Assembly (NCBI RefSeq): GCF_000340215.1
Contig: NW_006921538.1
Span: 3,205,869 to 3,269,868, forward strand
Length of the DNA stretch: 64,000 nucleotides
Source of the DNA: Pseudocercospora fijiensis CIRAD86
Lineage: Eukaryota; Ascomycota; Dothideomycetes; Mycosphaerellales; Mycosphaerellaceae
Reading direction: 5' to 3'
Shown: in pieces, positions 43,795 to 55,017 of the stretch
Position numbering within the stretch: position 1 is the first letter of the stretch
Layout of the letters: each line of letters starts with the position of its first letter
Made by a program: the position numbers and the translations under genes
Notes under the pieces: generated by a model
Seen by the model: only the letters and a program-made list of their open reading frames with translations
Databases searched by the model: none
What the model was told of the DNA's origin: nothing

Positions 43795-46656
43795 CTAGTC
43801 TTCCTCACTCTCCTCCTCCGAATCAGAATCGCCAACACCTTTAGCTTGCTTTCCACCCACCTCAGGCTCACTCTCCCTATCACTCTCATCACTCTCGTCA
43901 TCGTGCTGCTCAATTTCCACATCAAGGCCCATGAGATCGTTCTGGAGGTTCTCTTCTTCCTCCTCGAGTCTCCTACGATGTGCAGCTTTACGCTGCTCTT
44001 CTTCTCGGGCCTCCTGCTCGGCCTTCTCCCGAGCCTTGCGCTCCTTTTCAGCCTTCTCAGCTGCCTTGGCGGCCTTCTTTGCCAGCTTGGCGGCACGAAG
44101 CTCCTCGAGCTTGGCTTTCTTTTTGGCGATCTCGGCTCTGACTTTTTCGAGGCGGAGTTCACGGGCATCGAGGTCTTCGTCGTCGATCGGTACAGGATAA
44201 GGCTCGGCCTTTGGCGCAGGCGCAGGCGTGACCGAGGTCGGTGCAGAGGTAGGTCCAGTCTTGCAAGGGGTAGTGTTGGCCTTTGGCACTCTGGCCTTAT
44301 CGTCCTTCTTCGGTCGCTTGGTGGAGGACTCAGCATAGGCTGATGCGTTTGCAGCCCGCTTCACGCCAGAAGCTGGCGTTGAGGAGTTGGACGGCATCTT
44401 GGGCGGCACCTTGGTTGGCGTGATATCGATCTCGGTACTGCGCCTCACTGCTGTCCGGATGCGTTTCGATGATCCAGTTCTGGGTGTAGAGGCTGAGGAA
44501 ATGTTGTTTGCTCCAACAATACCCGACTTTATGGTGCTGTGTGATTGTTGAGGCGATTGTTTGTTGGACGAAGAATGCCGACGAGGAGTGGTAGAAGTGT
44601 CGCGAATGTGAGTGTTGCCACGACCCTGCATGTGATTGCCGGCACTGCTCAGTTCGCTAGATGGCCCGAGCTCGATCTTGTCACCATGCAGGTCTGCTGG
44701 ACCTGGACTGGACTGATCGACGAAGGCATCGGTGTCGTTCAAGTTCGATTGCTTGGTGTATGCAGCCTTCAAGCTGAAGATGTTGGTGCCGATTTGGTCA
44801 GCGACCTCGTAGAGTTCCTTGTTGAACGCCAGACGACTCAAAGTATTGCTCTGGTAGGGACCATGCCGGCCAAAGAGGGCCGTTGCCTCGACAAGTGTCA
44901 AAGTGTCATCTGACGAGAATTCTGCTAATATCTCCTCACGAGTGGGGAGCTGACCCCATTCGGTCCCATTGCTTGGACTCGTCTCTACGTCGATGTCTGA
45001 AGTTCGTTTCGAGTTGGTGACTTGGTCAGTCTTGTTGATAAGTCTTGTAGATGGGTCTGACGCTGCCGGGAAGGGTTCACTACTGTCGTGGTGATCTCGT
45101 GAACTCAGTGCTGGCGGTGAAAGCTGTCCAGCCAAGTTGAGGGGAACGAGAAGGTCGCCGATGAGCGTACTTCGAAAGTTGTCAGATGATGGTTGAAATC
45201 TCAAAGGTTTTCGTGGGCTTCTTGCATCGTTTTCGATGGTCCGCGCCAAGGTGTTCACTTGACGCGCTGGATTTGATGTCGCTGGTAAGGTGAGGTCATG
45301 GGCATGTGTCAGAGCGCGATCTGTTGTATCTTCGGCGCCCAATTGAGCTTCGTCAAGATCGTCTCGCATCATGTCTCCGGTCGCTTTAGTAGACTCTCGA
45401 GCGCCAACGCCGAAGGGTGCATCAATTCCTATCGTTGTTTCGACAACAGCGTCTGCGCCTGGGCCGCTGTGCGGACTGTTTCTCGTGTGCTTGCTGTCGC
45501 CCACGGCCGCATCTCGAATGTGCTCTAACGAAGTCGAATCCTCTGCGCTCGATGCGCTCTTCTCATACCCGGTGTCGTTCGGCGACATTTGGGTAGACGT
45601 TCCAAGAGCAAGGCTCAAAGGACCTCCCAGTCTCTGCAGCGCCTTGTGATTAGGAAGTCCACTTTGAAGCTCATTTGCGGTTTCCACGCTAGGGTCCTTT
45701 TCCTCTCTGTCAATTACATCACCTTGAGCATTCTCGCTTTCACCTGCATGTTCTTCTTCGGCCTCCTCGTCGTCGCGATTGACAGATCGTGGCTTCTTGA
45801 ACCCTTTAGCTGGGGCTTCACCCTCTTTGAATTTGCCGTGTCGACGACCATGAAGCTCGGCGTTCTCATTCCACTGCTCCAGTTTTTGTTCTTCATCCGC
45901 TCGCAAAATGCAACCAATGGCATCAATCGCAGCCTGGCTTCGATAATAGAAGATGAATCGCGCGACTTCGTCGAACCCTGGACGAGTGTTGTCATGCCAG
46001 TGCTTGTAATGGCCCGTACCTCTCTTTGCTGTGGCCTCCATCGTATTCTCCAGCTTGACCTCGAATTCAGGCTTAATGCCACTCTTTCGTACGTCCTTCT
46101 TCTCCTGTCGCTGAGAGTCCTTCCAGACGCCGAGTGTGATGTTCCATTCTCTATCTTGGTGACGGTTCATAACATGTTGACTGGCGTAGATGACAACTTG
46201 AATGCTTCCAACTCCAGCGCGACGACTGCCAAACGTCGGATTCTCGTAAGTCGACAGGTCCGCAACAAAATTCTCTTCGATCTTGTCCACGTGCATGTTT
46301 CCCTCCACCCCACTCTTCGGATGCTCAATAGAAGACCAGTCTTTAGGGAATGGTATCGTCATTGCCTTGTCGAACTTGATGTTGTGATTCTTGGTTACGA
46401 GTCCATGGCTGCTGTTTGAAGAGGTTTGGCGGAGGAATGAGCCGTCAACGATGAGATCAGCGACAAAGTTGGTCGTTGATCCAGCGAAGTTGCCGTGAAT
46501 CGCAAGTCGTTGACCAGGCTCAGCTGGGACGAAGCACTCGAGGATGTTAGGGTGGTCGCTGTTCTTGTCGGGCAGCACATACTCCGCACCAGGTTTGCCA
46601 TTGACGCGAAGGAAGACGGTCGCAGTCCAGTCGGTACCTGGCTTTTGCGCCTTCAT
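43795..46656 (-). CDS. Large charged protein with N-terminal fungal domain and C-terminal coiled coil, 953 aa
   Basis: Single exon; the start chosen is MKAQKPGTDWTATVFLRVNG, because 38 upstream open codons look like non-protein. The N-terminal 230 residues look folded and beta-rich (FVPAEPGQRLAIHGNFAGST; VGSIQVVIYASQHV). They resemble the fungal-specific domain I know as DUF7918, recognised only loosely. The middle is long, Ser/Thr/Asp-rich and probably disordered. Near the end, residues about 855-915 form a Lys/Glu/Ala-rich coiled coil (EKVRAEIAKKKAKLEELRAAK and similar), followed by an acidic tail ending DSDSEEESEED. This make-up suits a nuclear or chromatin-associated scaffold, but no function can be assigned. 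Confidence 0.7.
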   Translation of the reverse strand: MKAQKPGTDWTATVFLRVNGKPGAEYVLPDKNSDHPNILECFVPAEPGQRLAIHGNFAGSTTNFVADLIVDGSFLRQTSSNSSHGLVTKNHNIKFDKAMTIPFPKDWSSIEHPKSGVEGNMHVDKIEENFVADLSTYENPTFGSRRAGVGSIQVVIYASQHVMNRHQDREWNITLGVWKDSQRQEKKDVRKSGIKPEFEVKLENTMEATAKRGTGHYKHWHDNTRPGFDEVARFIFYYRSQAAIDAIGCILRADEEQKLEQWNENAELHGRRHGKFKEGEAPAKGFKKPRSVNRDDEEAEEEHAGESENAQGDVIDREEKDPSVETANELQSGLPNHKALQRLGGPLSLALGTSTQMSPNDTGYEKSASSAEDSTSLEHIRDAAVGDSKHTRNSPHSGPGADAVVETTIGIDAPFGVGARESTKATGDMMRDDLDEAQLGAEDTTDRALTHAHDLTLPATSNPARQVNTLARTIENDARSPRKPLRFQPSSDNFRSTLIGDLLVPLNLAGQLSPPALSSRDHHDSSEPFPAASDPSTRLINKTDQVTNSKRTSDIDVETSPSNGTEWGQLPTREEILAEFSSDDTLTLVEATALFGRHGPYQSNTLSRLAFNKELYEVADQIGTNIFSLKAAYTKQSNLNDTDAFVDQSSPGPADLHGDKIELGPSSELSSAGNHMQGRGNTHIRDTSTTPRRHSSSNKQSPQQSHSTIKSGIVGANNISSASTPRTGSSKRIRTAVRRSTEIDITPTKVPPKMPSNSSTPASGVKRAANASAYAESSTKRPKKDDKARVPKANTTPCKTGPTSAPTSVTPAPAPKAEPYPVPIDDEDLDARELRLEKVRAEIAKKKAKLEELRAAKLAKKAAKAAEKAEKERKAREKAEQEAREEEQRKAAHRRRLEEEEENLQNDLMGLDVEIEQHDDESDESDRESEPEVGGKQAKGVGDSDSEEESEED

Positions 46657-47630
46657 GGTCGCGATGGTGGTACGGTGTGGTGTGGCGAATGTTGATGTTG
46701 TCGTGGAAACTTCACTTGAAAGCAAAGTCGCAGGTCGCTGTCGAGAACCAGTGGATCGCAGGGTTCTCATGCGGGCCGCAGAGCGTCAAGCGGCTGCGTT
46801 TGGAAGAGGTGAGTACCTTAGTGAGGAACATGTAGTGACTCAATTAATTACCGCGATGGCTTAATTGTTGTCTGCGTATGACATGATGCTTCGAGTGCGA
46901 CTTCGAAGCCGAGCGAATAGATGAACTTCCATTCATTTGAGATCAGTCGAGTACAGTGTGGTCGAGCCGAGTGGAGCCCAATGCAAAGCTTGGTGCATGG
47001 ACTTGGGCTCATCTTCCACAGGTAATGATTGTGCTAGGAACGCTTCGAATGTGAGATGGAAGCCAAGCGAAGAGTGCCTTTAACAAAGATCATGGAAGAG
47101 AGGCGCTACTCCGAGAACAGAGTCGCAAGGAAGGTGAGCTTCGACTTATATAAGGTCGTCGGTATGCCGTAACGCTGGGTCTTTGCAAAGCTGGGTGGAC
47201 AGACTTTTCGTTAGACGACGTGCCTGTCTCGATTAATTGATGCACCGGGCTTGTGAGAGAACAGTCAAGTAAGTTGAAATGATGGTAGCCAGTAAAATAT
47301 GGCATCGGAATCGAGTGAAAGCTTCCAGGTCAGTTCCAACGATGCTGTATCCGCTTTGAGTATCAGATGCTTCACTAATGAGGCTCGACAAGACAGCCAA
47401 GGGCGGAAGTCCCGTACAGCCAACCAGATAACGCCGGAAAGAATGCAAGAATATGAATGTCCAACGTGTTGGCATGCTTTCGTTGAATTCCTTCCTGTTA
47501 AACCCCATCTCAAAGGTTCCTCCCATTCCATTCCATCTCATCCATGGGTATCTCTTAACAGCCAGACTCCATGCTCCTCATTATTCATTTCCACCTCAGA
47601 ATTTCTCACAATGTGCCTCTTCTGACGATT
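46657..47630. other. Intergenic, about 970 bp
   Basis: Upstream region of the large charged protein and 3' region of MTR2 (both minus strand). No supported gene; small overlapping ORFs near 47,300-47,780 are on both strands. Confidence 0.45.
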
Positions 47631-48152
47631 TCAAACCACAAATCGAAAATTTTGCGTCTGAATCAGCCACTGCCTCCCCTCGCCCGTCTTCCCTGTTCCT
47701 TTCCCACCAGCAGCCTCCTTATTGGGCACAATTACCATATCATCCGAAAAGCCCCTTAGTGGTCCCTCCTTCCTCTCATTGAGCCTCACGTTTCCGCTGA
47801 CCTGCACAGCCAGACTCATGTTCCTCTCAGCCTCCTTCCTCGATTTGGCTCCATTCGGGTCGATGCAAGGGTTCAGAACCTGGACATTTACGCTCTGCGC
47901 TTCGTAAAATGCATATGGCATCTCGCTGAACTTCGTTTGAAATGTGCTGCCATCGTTGGAGAGGTCACCGTTGTAGTTGATGATGGGCAGATTTCGGGAT
48001 GGTGTCGTGCCTGGTATGGGAGGGATGTAGAACGATGCGATTGTGTTGCGGGCGGAGGAGCTGTTGAGGGCAGTGTAGTATGCTTCGATGAACTCTTCGG
48101 CGACTTCAGTGGAGACTTTGACGCGATCTGTATCGGACAATTGAACCGCCAT
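47631..48152 (-). CDS. MTR2: mRNA export factor Mtr2 (NTF2-like)
   Basis: Single exon, 173 aa from MAVQLSDTDR; 15 upstream codons are open but lie in the promoter shared with RPL38. NTF2-like fold: an N-terminal helix with EVAEEFIEAYYTALNS, then SFYIPP, the short strand LPIINYNGD, FSEMPYAFYEAQSVNVQVLNP, and the C-terminal strands VQVSGNVRL ... RGFSDDMVIVPN ... WLIQTQNFRFV. This order and the final QTQNFR strand match fungal Mtr2. Mtr2 pairs with Mex67 to carry mRNA and pre-60S subunits through nuclear pores (family knowledge). The insert between the last strands is Gly/Lys-rich. Confidence 0.85.
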   Translation of the reverse strand: MAVQLSDTDRVKVSTEVAEEFIEAYYTALNSSSARNTIASFYIPPIPGTTPSRNLPIINYNGDLSNDGSTFQTKFSEMPYAFYEAQSVNVQVLNPCIDPNGAKSRKEAERNMSLAVQVSGNVRLNERKEGPLRGFSDDMVIVPNKEAAGGKGTGKTGEGRQWLIQTQNFRFVV

Positions 48153-48343
48153 TTTCGCTGCAGATGGAGTGGTTCGCTTGCTTTCACAAACATGCAAATA
48201 GCAACCGCGCCTGCCAAGATTTCCGTCCCAGTAGTTTCTTTTCCCGGCTCAGACCCGCACTTTCCAAATTTGACCTCGACCACGACGAATACACATCCAC
48301 GCAATTCGCATACCATCAATCGCCCAGCAACAATACCGCCAAG
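48153..48343. promoter_or_regulatory. Shared divergent promoter of MTR2 and RPL38
   Basis: Only 191 bp separate the two start codons, so the promoters overlap. No specific motif can be named with confidence. Confidence 0.5.
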
Positions 48344-48722
48344 ATGCCTAAGGAAGTCACCGACATCAAGTCCTTCATTGAGATCTGCCGCAGAAAGGAT
48401 GCCTCCTGTATGCCTCAATGTCGAGCCATGCAAGACCAATCCGTATACTAACGATATTCTCCAGCTGCGCGGATAAAGAAGAACAAGGTCGGCAACAAGG
48501 AGCAGACCAAGTTCAAGGTCCGCTGCCACCGCTTCCTCTACACTCTCGTCCTCAAGGACTCCGACAAGGCCGAGAAGCTGAAGCAGTCTCTCCCACCGGG
48601 TACATCCAGCCATAATGCTTCCTCGTTTTCCACCCATACTGACTCTCCGTCGTCCAGGTCTCACCATCTCCGACACCCCGAAGAAGAACGCCAAAGGCAA
48701 GCGCGTCGCCAAGTCCTCATAG
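48344..48722 (+). CDS. RPL38: 60S ribosomal protein L38
   Basis: Three exons (48344-48407, 48465-48599, 48658-48722; introns 57 and 58 nt; TACTAAC branch site in the first) give 87 aa. The spliced protein reads [20 protein letters not shown], then [25 protein letters not shown] and [10 protein letters not shown]. This is the eukaryote-specific L38e (eL38) sequence at about its usual length. It is a component of the large ribosomal subunit. No single frame shows the whole protein, because each intron interrupts a codon. The neighbour on the opposite strand, MTR2, helps export pre-60S particles, so a shared promoter would be sensible, although this is only context. Confidence 0.96.
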
Positions 48723-51563
48723 ATGGCATGAATGGGAGAAATAGCAATGGCGTTTATGGCGAGGCATTGATCAAATCGGATATCAGGACTGACGGAAAGT
48801 CGGTCGCATGAGATAGTGCTACTGCTACGTGAAATGGACAATGCGAAATTCTCAGATCCTGCACATGAATCAAACTCTTTTCGTCATGAGTTTTGGTTTG
48901 ATGGAACTCGCTGCATGGGGTCCTGCTGGACTTTCTGCGCGGCGTTGGGTCTCATTCAGGCTGGTGCGAAGGTGAGTCGGTGCATGTTCCTGATATGGAT
49001 GTGACCACGACGCTTTGCTCGATACTTCGTAGCAACTTCACGCACTCACTGGAACTTGCGTGCATGCGCAGTAGCATGAAGTGACCCCAGTCTGGATGGC
49101 CACAGCACAGCGCAGCACAGGACCTGCTACCAGTATCTGGCTGGGCAGTACTCGGCAAGTATGCAACATCCGACAAGAGCGATTGAGGTACAGCTAATTC
49201 GACTACCAAGCTCTGACTCGAGAAAAGATACAGGTAAGCCACTTGATCATAGTCATTGTCTGCAAGGCCAGCGGTACGTCGTTTTCAATCATCATTATAT
49301 ATGGATTGAAACAAGCAGCGATAATCCTCTTACTGCTTCACGAAGCTCCCTCCAGCAAGTTTGTCCCTACCTTAATCTCCCACATCACGACTTCCTTCCG
49401 CAGGCTGTGTCGCCGGGTGTGGGTCACGCCCGTGTCCGACTCTTGTCCAACTCTCAATCACCTCTGGTGTACGAGAGATTGAAACGAGTGGATCACCAAG
49501 TCGCACCGCTAGTGGAAGTGCATCGCTTCCTGCCGTCGGGATGGTTACCGTGAGACAGTTCTCAGCCGACTCGATCGCTTCCGACACGACGCAGCTTCAA
49601 TGACTGGACAAGAGCGTATGACGACCAACGAAAGATAAACTACTCAAGACGGCTCACTGCTGCAACATGTAGTCCTACCTCACATCACACGATTGGCGGG
49701 GTCAACCTCAAGGCTAATGGATGGCTGCAGAACCCGTACCTGATGTCGACGAAGGCTTTACAAGGTCAATCATCCATTAAGCGTGCTCCCCGATCGAAAG
49801 GATTGCAATGAGTGGATGATGCTCAGGAAGAGCTAAGGAATGTTCCCTGCCGGCCGTGATGATCGAGAGAGCGCAGATGTGCGTTGATGGCTGTATCCAT
49901 GTTCGATACGAAGGGCTGCGTGAACTTCGGTAGAATGGTGAGCTGTACGAGCCAAGAGCTACTTGAAGGCGAGCTCGAAGCAGATTACGCGGGCCACACC
50001 TCAGCACATGATCGTTGCTTGAGGTCTTGATTATTGCAGTGTGTATTTATCGACCGATTCGATGACGGCTGACGGCTGACGGCTGACTGACGTTTGGTGT
50101 CTGAGACTACATATCACAGCATGAGAGCGAAGAAAAACTGAAGATGCTTCGGCGGAAGCAAAAGAATGACAACCGCCCACAGTCGGATAGGGAACATCAG
50201 ACCTCACCAGCCCCAAACGACGACACAAGGAATCGTCATCTTGAGCCAAGGGAACCGATTTCAAACGCTGCTTGTGAGACAGCAGGCTTACATTGACCAA
50301 ACCGACCGTGAATGGTTGTCGATATTGCTGAAATTCTAGCAACCATTTATACCCTCATTCTGGACGCCATCACCTTCACGAATTTCTCTGCTTCATTCTT
50401 GACGTACGGATACAGACCAGCAAGATCCAAATACAGGCTCAGGTTTGACCATATCGACGATCATTCTTCGTCCAAGACCTGCCTCCTCTGGCGCAGGTGA
50501 GACGGCCGAGCTGAAGGCACACGAGCGAAGATCTTCCAGCTGTTTGAGACTCATAGGTCGAGGTTGTTGAAGGGTTGTCGTTGCAAAGGTCTTGGATGGA
50601 GGACGATTGTCATACTTTGCTGTTCTTTAGCGAGAGCCGAGCAAGCAGACGATTTGCATACCAGGTCTCAAAAATTTCGGTCAACCATTTCATCGGTGAT
50701 CGGCCCTACAGACCATCCCGCATGGGGACAGGCCACACTCATACACAAGACCAGCCATCACCTTTATGTACACCCAACTCTCAAAACCCAACTCTCCCTC
50801 CCTCTCATTGGCCTTCAAAGTAACACAACCAGTAAAAGACCGCAGGACAGTTCGGCTTGCGCGGACATGGCAAGAAAAGAAAATGTTGCACAGACCAGGA
50901 TATGCTGCAAGCTTATCCATTCACGCTGACGACGAACAGTGGTGCACCAACTTGTTTTGAAGAGGACTTGGTGCATGTTTCTTGGTTGATGATGTTGTGC
51001 AGCTAGATCGGGGCTGTAGGACGAGATGTATCTACACATCGTCCGATCCGAGTTGAGGTAGGACGAAACAAATCGCCCTTGGGGGCTCAAAGGGTTGACC
51101 TAGGTGGCAATGAGACGTGCAATTGAGTTGCAATTGGCGCTGTCGAAGTAGTACTCCAGGTTTTTTCTGCTGACTATTGCACGCTGGATTATTGAACAAA
51201 GAGTGATTGTGAAATAAAAGTTCGCTTTTGTATGCTGCTAGTGCACGTGAAAGTTACCTGGAGTAAAAGTCATTCAAGGCTGGCGGAGGCTGACTGTCGA
51301 GCCTAGGAATCCTCTGGCCAATATTCTTTTCAGGCAAGTCTTGAGGTAATTTCAATGCCGACATTAGTTCCACAATTAGTTCCGCCACTTCTCGAGATCG
51401 ATCGTGTTTCAACTATCGAAAGCACGTCACTAGCTATAAGCGAAACTGCAAGGAAGCCCTCTTCTATCGTTTATGGTTCAGATCAAGTTCTATACCAAAG
51501 GGATCCATGTCAATTTCCAAGGAATTCGAACGAGCCCAACCTTTGCTATCAATGTGCTGATTT
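48723..51563. other. Long intergenic region (about 2.8 kb)
   Basis: Normal composition and many short overlapping ORFs on both strands (the longest about 130 codons), none resembling a known protein or showing convincing splice-joined exons. A short GACGGCT tandem repeat lies inside. No tRNA-like cloverleaf was recognised by eye. Confidence 0.4.
50064..50084. repeat. GACGGCT tandem repeat, three units
   Basis: Three perfect 7-bp units followed by a GACTGAC variant. It is too small to be more than a microsatellite. Confidence 0.6.
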
Positions 51564-52539
51564 CTATGTCTCCTCGCTGATACATCTCGAGATCTCCACG
51601 CCGTCCTGAAATCATTAGCTGAGTCGCCATTGAGATGTAGTAGGATGCTGAACTCACTGGTACACCGGTTGGCTCAAAGCTGTTCACCAACTTCGAGTCA
51701 TACACAAGATTCGGGTTACCTGTAGTGTGGCCAAGACTCTCCTTCTGGATTCGTTTCGCATACTGCGCGACTTGCTTCTCGCCGAATCGCTCGTCGATAC
51801 CATTGACACCACGATTCGTCTGCTTGGCCTTCTCCCGCTTCTCCTTGACGCTCGACCGGACATATTCCAGGTAAGGTGGATTGCCAGGCTTGATCACATT
51901 GTCCGCAGCGAGCACAGACCCAGGCGTAATCAACTTCAACTCCTCGCAGAGCTTCAAATCCGTTGTGTAAGCTGGCTTGTAGTGGTCCAAGAACATGAGA
52001 TCAATGTGAGTCAGTGCTCCCTGCTCGTGAAGGCGGGCTATTGAGGCATCTGACGAACCAACTTCGACCTTGACGATGTCGGACAGACCAGCGAGGTTGA
52101 CGAGAGCCATGATGACGGCAGCAAACTCCGGACTGCGCTCTAAACTGTAGTAGCGCTTGCCTCCAGCCTTTCGTACAGCATCGCCGAACAGAATGCAGCT
52201 GTAACCAATGTAGCCGCCAAGCTCAACCTGGTGAAATGTCAGTTTTGATTCCCACCCAACACCTGGTGGAGGACTCACCATAGTCTGAGGCTTGACTTCT
52301 GCGATCAGATCTGAAACTATCCTGCCCTTATCCTCGCCGACATTCATCAGATACTTCTTCGTCCTGCCAAACAGATCGATTGCATCGAGGACTTTCCGAG
52401 GAGAGCCTCGTATGCTGTTAATGTCTGGCAAGTCGTAGATGAAGTGAAGCAGCTCAATCTCGCGTCCGTCGTCAAAGAAGACATCTCCCTGCTCAGCATA
52501 TGCCTTGTTCTGGTCAAATTGTGGTGCTTCTGAAGGCAT
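51564..52539 (-). CDS. Catechol O-methyltransferase-like enzyme
   Basis: Three exons (52279-52539, 51658-52227, 51564-51605; introns 51 and 52 nt) give 290 aa. COMT-family enzymes move a methyl group from S-adenosylmethionine to a hydroxyl of a catechol-type ring, using Mg2+. Seen: KYLMNVGEDKG near residue 63; the SAM-binding VELGGYIGYSCILFG (88-102), which begins exactly at the exon 2 border; the acidic SLERSPEF (115-122); and metal-ligand positions Asp168 (FLDHYKP), Asp196 and Asn197 (AADNVIKPG). Splicing exon 3 gives the family end EPTGVP|DGVEISRC. The natural substrate in fungi is not settled. No neighbouring pathway genes are seen. Confidence 0.92.
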
Positions 52540-55017
52540 CTTGGCTTGATCGGGGTTTGTTATAGTTTGACGTTGTTGAGGAGATCAATGAACACGACGA
52601 GAGTTGAACGAAGGCAAACTGCGTGGGGTGCACCGGATGTACGGCGGGAAGAAGTGCTTGAGAATCTGACAAGTGGTCGCTTCTTCCGAAAGGTGTGAAG
52701 AAGTGGTGAAGTGCTGCAATTGCGGGTCGGCATGTGTGTGGAGCAATGCTGGGCGGAAGAATGGGAAATGGAAGCGTCATCGTGACTTTTCCGCGCAGAG
52801 CTGCAGATACACATCATCTACGTTTTCCCTCAACACCAGGTGGCTTGTGTGCCGTGCAAGATTCTTCGCCTGACTTCATCGCAATTGCCTTGGTGCATTG
52901 CATTCGCCGAGATATAATAGTCGTCAAAGCTGGAAGAGCGTACTTGCGCCTATGCCGTGACAGTCGGCCGGCGCTGGGGCGTGCAGATTGTTGCTCCTGA
53001 GGAGCACGTCGGAGGAGATCTCGACTCGTGTTATATCGATCGCCGTGCACAGAAAGAGCTTCCATCCCAATACTGTATGTCATGCAGGATGCAGGGCTCA
53101 AACGTCGTCTGAAAGCTCATCTCATCTCCGCCATCAGTGCTCCGTCTCAGACGCTGCAACCTTTGGTACTCCCTCCCCACAGCGGAGATATCCCTGGCTG
53201 CCGTTGGTACGCTGGGTGTGCTTTGGCTCAAAGCACTTTGTTCTCAGCTTTGGCTCGGGAGTGTCAGTCGGGTGGTTGCCCGCCCCTACACCAGCCCTGG
53301 AGCTCCCATATCATGTAAAGCCATGAGCTGGTTCCTGGGTGGATCAACGACTGCAGCGTCGATCAGGCGCCTTGACACCTCGCTCACGTGCGTGTGACAT
53401 ATCTCTAGATGGTCAAATGGCGCTCACATAGCAGCGCATCAGCAATCATACCGATTCAGGGTCGTGTCATGGACAGTGTTTGCAGTATCGGTACGGACTT
53501 CTCGATCTCGATGCAGCTCGTCGGCAAGAAAGTTTGATGGGGATGAGCTTCTGCCAATTGGAAGCTGTGCCTGGCCTGTAGAATATACGGAGTACAGGTG
53601 GGCGGGTGAGGGAGTCAGCGGCAAGCGTCGTTCCTGCATCGGCTGCATGTGTTCTACAACTTCATCACTACTACCGGTAGATGTTGGTCTTACGGAGGCA
53701 GTGAGTGAGGCATTATTATTGCATTGGCTGTGACGTTTCGCTCCTGCGGCATCAACAACACAGAACCATGCGTGGCCTCATGTAGCCCCTATAAGCTGCT
53801 GGCCAGAGACTGGTCTCCCAGTATTATTCACACGACCGCAGCGCTGACAGCTGTACTGCTCGGTGTGCACCATGTCCTTCGCGTCACTTGTCAATTGTCT
53901 CTTGGCTCGCTCGCCTTTCCGTGTGCCGGGAGGTCGGCCGAATGGGCCGAGGTGCACAAGCCCAGGCGAAATGTCATGTCATACTCATACATACTATGCA
54001 AATGAAGAGGCAGCTGATCCTGGCTGCGGATCTCTGCGCGAACGCCGAACGGCGTGTGACGGTCACAAGCAACGTGGAGGCGTTGTGGTACAGAACGATA
54101 GCCAGGGCACAAGGTCTTCGCACACCACTCCTACTATGCTACCTTTTGATTGCTTTGGCTCGCTGGCCAGTGCCCACGGGGCCATACATACGGTACCGGC
54201 ATATTAAGCTCTCTCCCACCCCCAGGAAAGCGTCAACGCCAGGCCGTGCCGGGCGAGCTTGATACCTTGTCTCAGGGGTTGAATATGGGTATATGCATGA
54301 GAAATTTGGCTAGCATGCTTTAGCTCGTGCCGTTCACAGGACTACTGCCGCCTGCGAAAGGGTCAAGCCGTCGCTAACTCCCTACTGACTGTTGTGGCAG
54401 CGAGGCGCGAGCATCGTGCATTCGTGGGATCGTGGCATCGTGCTTCCTGAGCGGAACGGCAGAGCCATGTCGCTGGACCACCATCCCATTCTGCTCTGCC
54501 ACTACCCCGACCAGTCTTTGCGCTGAGACTGCCACGATTCGCATTCGCGTCGCAGATGGAAAGACGGACTGGTCAATCAGCAATCGAAGTCAGCATATCC
54601 ATCCCATACTGCTCTGTGCGCAATCTCTGGAGCAGGCATTGGTCCGCACTTGTTTCTTGGCCCACGCCTGGAATCCCTGCATTCAGCAGCTTGCACAGAC
54701 CGCTGGTGTTGTGCGACGCCGGATCATACCCACTGCCCCGAGCCAACCTCGATCTGCTTTGACAGCAAGCCAGCCTGGGACGCAGGGCCCTTCTTCCTCC
54801 GCCACGACGACCACGGCGACGGCGACGGCGACGGCAGCGGCGGCGGCAGCGGCGATCAGCTCGACGGGGGCATTCGGGACACCGCATGGCAACCACAATT
54901 GCTGGCCCCTTCAGCTGCGACGACGCGACGGGCCTCACGAGGCATTGATTGCAATCTCAGAGAGCGTCGGATACGTGCAGCAGAGTGAATAGAGCACGGC
55001 TAATGGCGTCTGCCACC
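52540..55017. other. Long intergenic region (about 2.5 kb) between divergent genes
   Basis: It lies between the heads of the COMT-like gene and the kinesin gene. No protein-like frame is supported. Near the kinesin end it contains a GGC/GAC triplet-rich stretch (54813-54855). It probably holds two promoters and a long kinesin leader. Confidence 0.4.
54813..54855. repeat. GGC/GAC trinucleotide-rich stretch
   Basis: Imperfect repeats of ACGGCG, GGC and AGC units over about 40 bp, some 165-200 bp before the kinesin start codon. It could form structure in the leader RNA. Confidence 0.55.

Noticed and set aside
45589..46419. Plus-strand ORF of 276 codons
   Set aside because: It lies entirely antisense to the 953-aa minus-strand gene, which has the better protein character.
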